Assembly (NCBI GenBank): GCA_964400675.1
Contig: CAYNVO010000008.1
Coordinates: forward strand, 1-64,000
From: 9FT-COMBO-48-23 sp964400675
GTDB taxonomy: Bacteria > Chloroflexota > Dehalococcoidia > GIF9 > UBA5629
Length of the DNA: 64,000 bases
Direction of reading: 5' to 3'
This document shows positions 61,143 through 64,000 of the stretch, in pieces (positions within the stretch are counted from its first letter, which is position 1; every line of letters begins with the position of its first letter). The position numbers were made by a program, and so were the translations under genes. The notes under the pieces are model-generated. The model did not search any database, was not told the DNA's origin, and saw only the letters and a program-made list of their open reading frames with translations.

Positions 61143-62008
61143 AGGGAAAGGATACTCCGACTATAGGCTTTATAGGTGCCGGTACGACAGGTACGGCGCT
61201 GGCTGTAAGGCTGGCGCAGCAGAGATATCGGGTAATCGCTGTATCCAGCCGGAGCCTGACATCAGCAGAAAAGCTGGCTGCAAGGATAAACGGCTGCCAG
61301 GCTTACAAAACAGCTCAGGAGGTAGCCGATGTCGCTCAGCTTGTTTTCATTACCACGCCCGACGACGCCATTCCCAGGGTAGCTGCTGAGGTTCAGTGGC
61401 GTAACGGACAAAGCGTGGTCCACTGCAGTGGCGCCCATTCAATCGACATTCTGGAACCAGCAAAGCAGCCAGGAGCTAACACGGGCTGTTTTCATCCTTT
61501 GCAAACTTTCGCCAGCGTTGACCAGGCAATAGGCAATATACCCGGTTCCACCTTCGCTATTGAAGCCGAAGAACCGTTATCGTCCACACTCAAGGATATG
61601 GCTGCCGCTTTAGAGGGAGAATGGGTAATACTAAAAGCCGGCGATAAAGTGCTCTATCATGCCGCAGCCGTTTTCGCCTGCAACTACCTGGTGACACTGG
61701 TCAAGCTGGCCACGGACTTATGGCAGACCTTTGACGTACCACCGGCACAAGCAACCAGAGATCTAATGCCCCTGCTAAGAGGCACGCTTAGCAATATCGA
61801 AAACGTCGGTTTACCGAACTGCCTGACCGGACCCATTGCCAGAGGCGACCTGGGCACCATAAGCAGACATCTGGAATCGCTGGGAAAACAGGCCCCTGCA
61901 CTGCTTAAAATCTACAAGGAGCTGGGACAGCAGACAGTACCGATTGCACTGGCTAAAGGAAAAATAGATTCGCAAAGAGCAGAAGAGCTAAAAGCTCTAA
62001 TGAGATAA
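61139..62008 (+). CDS. DUF2520 Rossmann-fold dehydrogenase-like protein
   Basis: 289 residues. An N-terminal NAD(P)-binding motif GFIGAGTTGTAL is followed by VFITTPDDAI, VHCSGAHSID and GCFHPLQTFAS, typical of the DUF2520 family. The C-terminal domain is all helical (YHAAAVFACNYLVTLVKLA, LTGPIARGD), as in 6-phosphogluconate-dehydrogenase-like reductases including ketopantoate reductase PanE. No panE is visible in the operon, so it may supply ketopantoate reduction. ATGA overlap with the preceding gene. Confidence 0.85.
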   Translation: MKGKDTPTIGFIGAGTTGTALAVRLAQQRYRVIAVSSRSLTSAEKLAARINGCQAYKTAQEVADVAQLVFITTPDDAIPRVAAEVQWRNGQSVVHCSGAHSIDILEPAKQPGANTGCFHPLQTFASVDQAIGNIPGSTFAIEAEEPLSSTLKDMAAALEGEWVILKAGDKVLYHAAAVFACNYLVTLVKLATDLWQTFDVPPAQATRDLMPLLRGTLSNIENVGLPNCLTGPIARGDLGTISRHLESLGKQAPALLKIYKELGQQTVPIALAKGKIDSQRAEELKALMR

Positions 62009-62027
62009 ACAAAACGAGGAGACGAGA

Positions 62028-62420
62028 ATGAGAACAATGCTCAAAAGCAAAATACATCGGGCTCGGGTTACCCAATGCAACGTCGGCTACGAGGGCAGTA
62101 TCACCATCGACAAGGATTTGATGGAGGCAGCCGACATGCTCACCTACGAAAAAGTTGATGTGTTGAACATCAACAACAGTGCCAGATTCCATACCTACGT
62201 GATTGAAGGGGAGAGAGGCTCGGGAGAAATCTGCCTTAACGGTGCTGCCGCCAGGCTCGTGGCTAAGGGTGATATTGTGATTATTCTGTCTTATCATGTA
62301 GTCAGTGAGAATGAAGTTGCCACAGCTACTCCGAGGCTGGTATATGTGAATTCAGAAAACCGAATCGTTGACATCAAAGGCGCAAGAGACTGGACAAAAG
62401 ATTTGCTATCAACACTGTAA
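62028..62420 (+). CDS. panD: Aspartate 1-decarboxylase
   Basis: Makes beta-alanine from aspartate. The 130-residue proenzyme cuts itself between Gly23 and Ser24 (YEGSITID) to form the pyruvoyl group. LKSKIHRARVTQCNVGYEG, the NINNSARFHTYVI loop and SGEICLNGAAARL are diagnostic. ATG 62028 follows GAGGAGA; an ATG three codons later would give the more usual M-L-K-S-K start. Part of the pantothenate operon. Confidence 0.97.
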   Translation: MRTMLKSKIHRARVTQCNVGYEGSITIDKDLMEAADMLTYEKVDVLNINNSARFHTYVIEGERGSGEICLNGAAARLVAKGDIVIILSYHVVSENEVATATPRLVYVNSENRIVDIKGARDWTKDLLSTL

Positions 62421-62459
62421 AGAGATTGGCTATTTACATATGGTACGGAGGAGTGAGAA

Positions 62460-63293
62460 ATGCGAGTCAGCATTAACGAAATAAAGGAAATGAAATCGAA
62501 GAAAGAAAAGATAGTCATGCTCACCGCCTATGACTATTCCACTGCCAAACTGGTAGATGAATCTGGCATACCATTGATTTTAGTTGGTGACAGCCTGGGT
62601 ATGGTTATGCTGGGCTACGAATCAACCATTCCGGTAACTATGGACGAGATGATACATCACACCAAAGCCGTGGTCAGGGGCACCAAGCAAGCCCTTGTAA
62701 TAGGCGACATGCCATTTATGACCTATCATACAAATACTGCCGATGCCCTGCGTAATGCAGCGCGGTTCATCCAGGAGGGAGGAGCGCAGGCGATTAAACT
62801 TGAAGGTGGCGTGACTGTAGCCGAGACGGTAAGACGGATTGTCGAATGCGGCATACCGGTTATGGGACACATCGGGCTAACCCCACAATCCGTACATCAA
62901 CTGGGTGGCCACAGGGTGCAGGGTAAAACCCCTGAAGCCGCCGAGCGATTATTGCAGGACGCTCGAGCTCTAGAACAAGCTGGCGCCTTTGCTGTTGTAC
63001 TCGAACTTGTGCCAGCACCGCTATCCAAACTAATTACACAGAAGATAGGCATTCCCACCATCGGTATCGGAGCCGGTCCTGACTGCGATGGCCAGGTGCA
63101 GGTAATCAGTGACCTGCTGGGACTGTTTTCCGACTTTGTGCCAAAACATGCCAAGCAATTTGCCAAACTGGCAGGCGAAATAAAGATTGCCCTGGCTGAT
63201 TATGTCAACGAAGTCAAAGCAGGTAAATTCCCTACCGCCGAACATAGCTCCAAAATCGATGAGAGCTTACTCGAAGAATTAGCCCGCGCCTGA
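62460..63293 (+). CDS. panB: Ketopantoate hydroxymethyltransferase
   Basis: Transfers a hydroxymethyl group from methylene-tetrahydrofolate to ketoisovalerate. VMLTAYDYSTAKLVDESGIPLILVGDSLG (with the metal-binding Asp), GDMPFMTYH, KLEGG, GHIGLTPQSVHQLGG and IGIGAGPDCDGQVQV all match PanB. At 277 residues it has full length. GGAGGAGTG precedes ATG 62460. Confidence 0.97.
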   Translation: MRVSINEIKEMKSKKEKIVMLTAYDYSTAKLVDESGIPLILVGDSLGMVMLGYESTIPVTMDEMIHHTKAVVRGTKQALVIGDMPFMTYHTNTADALRNAARFIQEGGAQAIKLEGGVTVAETVRRIVECGIPVMGHIGLTPQSVHQLGGHRVQGKTPEAAERLLQDARALEQAGAFAVVLELVPAPLSKLITQKIGIPTIGIGAGPDCDGQVQVISDLLGLFSDFVPKHAKQFAKLAGEIKIALADYVNEVKAGKFPTAEHSSKIDESLLEELARA

Positions 63294-63299
63294 ACAGCC

Positions 63300-64000
63300 A
63301 TGCGAATAGCCCGAACCATCGCTGAAATGAAAGCCCTCAGGATGAAAAGCCTCGGCTCCGTAGGCTTCGTCCCCACCATGGGCTATCTTCACGATGGGCA
63401 TTTGGCTTTGGTCAAGCAAGCCCGAGATGAGAACTCGGTAGTTGTAGCCAGCATCTTTGTCAATCCCACCCAGTTTGGTCCCACTGAAGACTTCAAAGCT
63501 TATCCCCGCGATACAGAGCGCGACTTGGCTATGCTGAGAAAAGAGAAGACAGACATTGTCTTCATGCCATCGGCTGATGACATGTACCCTGAAGGCTTCA
63601 ATAGCTGGATAGAGGTAGAAAAAATTACCGACCGACTTGAAGGTAGCTGCCGTCCGGGGCATTTCAAGGGAGTGACCACTGTAGTTGCCAAGCTATTTAA
63701 TATCGTCGAGCCCACTCGAGCTTATTTCGGCCAGAAAGATGCCCAGCAGGCATTGGTCATTAAGAAGATGGTAGCTGACCTCAATATGAATTTAGAAGTT
63801 ATAGTTGCGCCTACCGTTCGGGAGGGCGACGGACTGGCTATGAGCAGCCGCAACGTTTATCTCAATCCTCAGGAACGCCAGGCAGCTACCGTCTTGTTTA
63901 AAGCTCTTACCTTAGCTCGAAACATGTATGAAAAAGGAGAGCTTAACGCTGAGACCATAAGTCAAAAGATGACCGCCCTCATAAACAAAGAGCCATTAGC
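63300..64000 (+). CDS. panC: Pantothenate synthetase, cut by window end
   Basis: Joins pantoate and beta-alanine with ATP. The ATG at 63300 lies 6 bases after panB. Present are VGFVPTMGYLHDGHLALVKQ (with the HxGH motif), VASIFVNPTQFGPTEDF, FGQKDAQQALVIKKMV and MSSRNVYL with the KMSKS-like loop. 233 residues are in the window; the C-terminus is missing. It completes panD-panB-panC. Confidence 0.96.
   Translation, partial: MRIARTIAEMKALRMKSLGSVGFVPTMGYLHDGHLALVKQARDENSVVVASIFVNPTQFGPTEDFKAYPRDTERDLAMLRKEKTDIVFMPSADDMYPEGFNSWIEVEKITDRLEGSCRPGHFKGVTTVVAKLFNIVEPTRAYFGQKDAQQALVIKKMVADLNMNLEVIVAPTVREGDGLAMSSRNVYLNPQERQAATVLFKALTLARNMYEKGELNAETISQKMTALINKEPL

Overview
The window looks like a chromosomal piece of an uncultured Dehalococcoidia-type member of the Chloroflexota. 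Three things point that way. The gene order rpsB-tsf-pyrH-frr-cdsA-dxr-rseP-ispG-proS and thrS-infC-rpmI-rplT-pheS-pheT is bacterial and resembles that lineage. EF-Ts is very short. A hairpin resembling the pan RNA motif, known from Chloroflexota, precedes the pantothenate genes. Unlike the small organohalide-respiring Dehalococcoides, this genome carries acyl-CoA dehydrogenases, an enoyl-CoA hydratase-family protein and an ADP-forming acyl-CoA synthetase subunit, so fatty- or organic-acid oxidation is likely. The assignment is an inference from gene content; no rRNA is present.

Layout. 1-3.7 kb: the end of a tRNA-Gly, a GreA-family protein with a recombinase-like N-terminal domain, and a pair of acyl-CoA dehydrogenase subunits. 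3.7-12.8 kb: a long forward housekeeping operon for translation, UMP kinase, CDP-diglyceride synthesis, the MEP isoprenoid pathway, a site-2 protease and ProRS. 12.8-20.3 kb: a cobalamin riboswitch ahead of a BtuF-like lipoprotein, then two large surface proteins with C-terminal membrane anchors and three small membrane proteins. 20.3-26.9 kb: a reverse operon thrS-infC-rpmI-rplT-pheS-pheT with a terminator in the thrS leader and a probable AUA start for infC.

27-29.4 kb: an acyl-CoA synthetase subunit and an enoyl-CoA hydratase-like gene. 29.5-41 kb is accessory DNA. An exact 496-bp direct repeat (a SHOCT-protein gene and its broken copy) brackets about 7.3 kb that holds an EEP-family hydrolase gene with a riboswitch-like leader, an isoprenylcysteine-methyltransferase-like gene, and a Fur-family-led redox operon (two thioredoxin-fold proteins, DnaJ, dicluster ferredoxin, small Cys proteins, and a thioredoxin-reductase homologue without its CxxC). 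Beyond lie a GC-rich radical SAM gene and the 3' half of an initiator-type tRNA.

42-52.5 kb: sugar metabolism, with GlpX bisphosphatase, class II aldolase and a phosphofructokinase carrying pyrophosphate-type residues, followed by two large glycosyltransferase proteins, one fused to a GH130 domain. 52.6-55.3 kb: twin palindromes, an AT-rich block with a SEC-C protein and a partner of unknown function, and tRNA-Val. 55.3-64 kb: glnA, small proteins, a SIMPL lipoprotein, lepB-pyrE, tRNA-Phe, and a pantothenate operon (P1 peptidase, DUF2520, panD, panB, partial panC) behind its own promoter, pan-like hairpin and terminator.

All functional calls come from reading motifs and gene order by eye; no database search or folding program was run.
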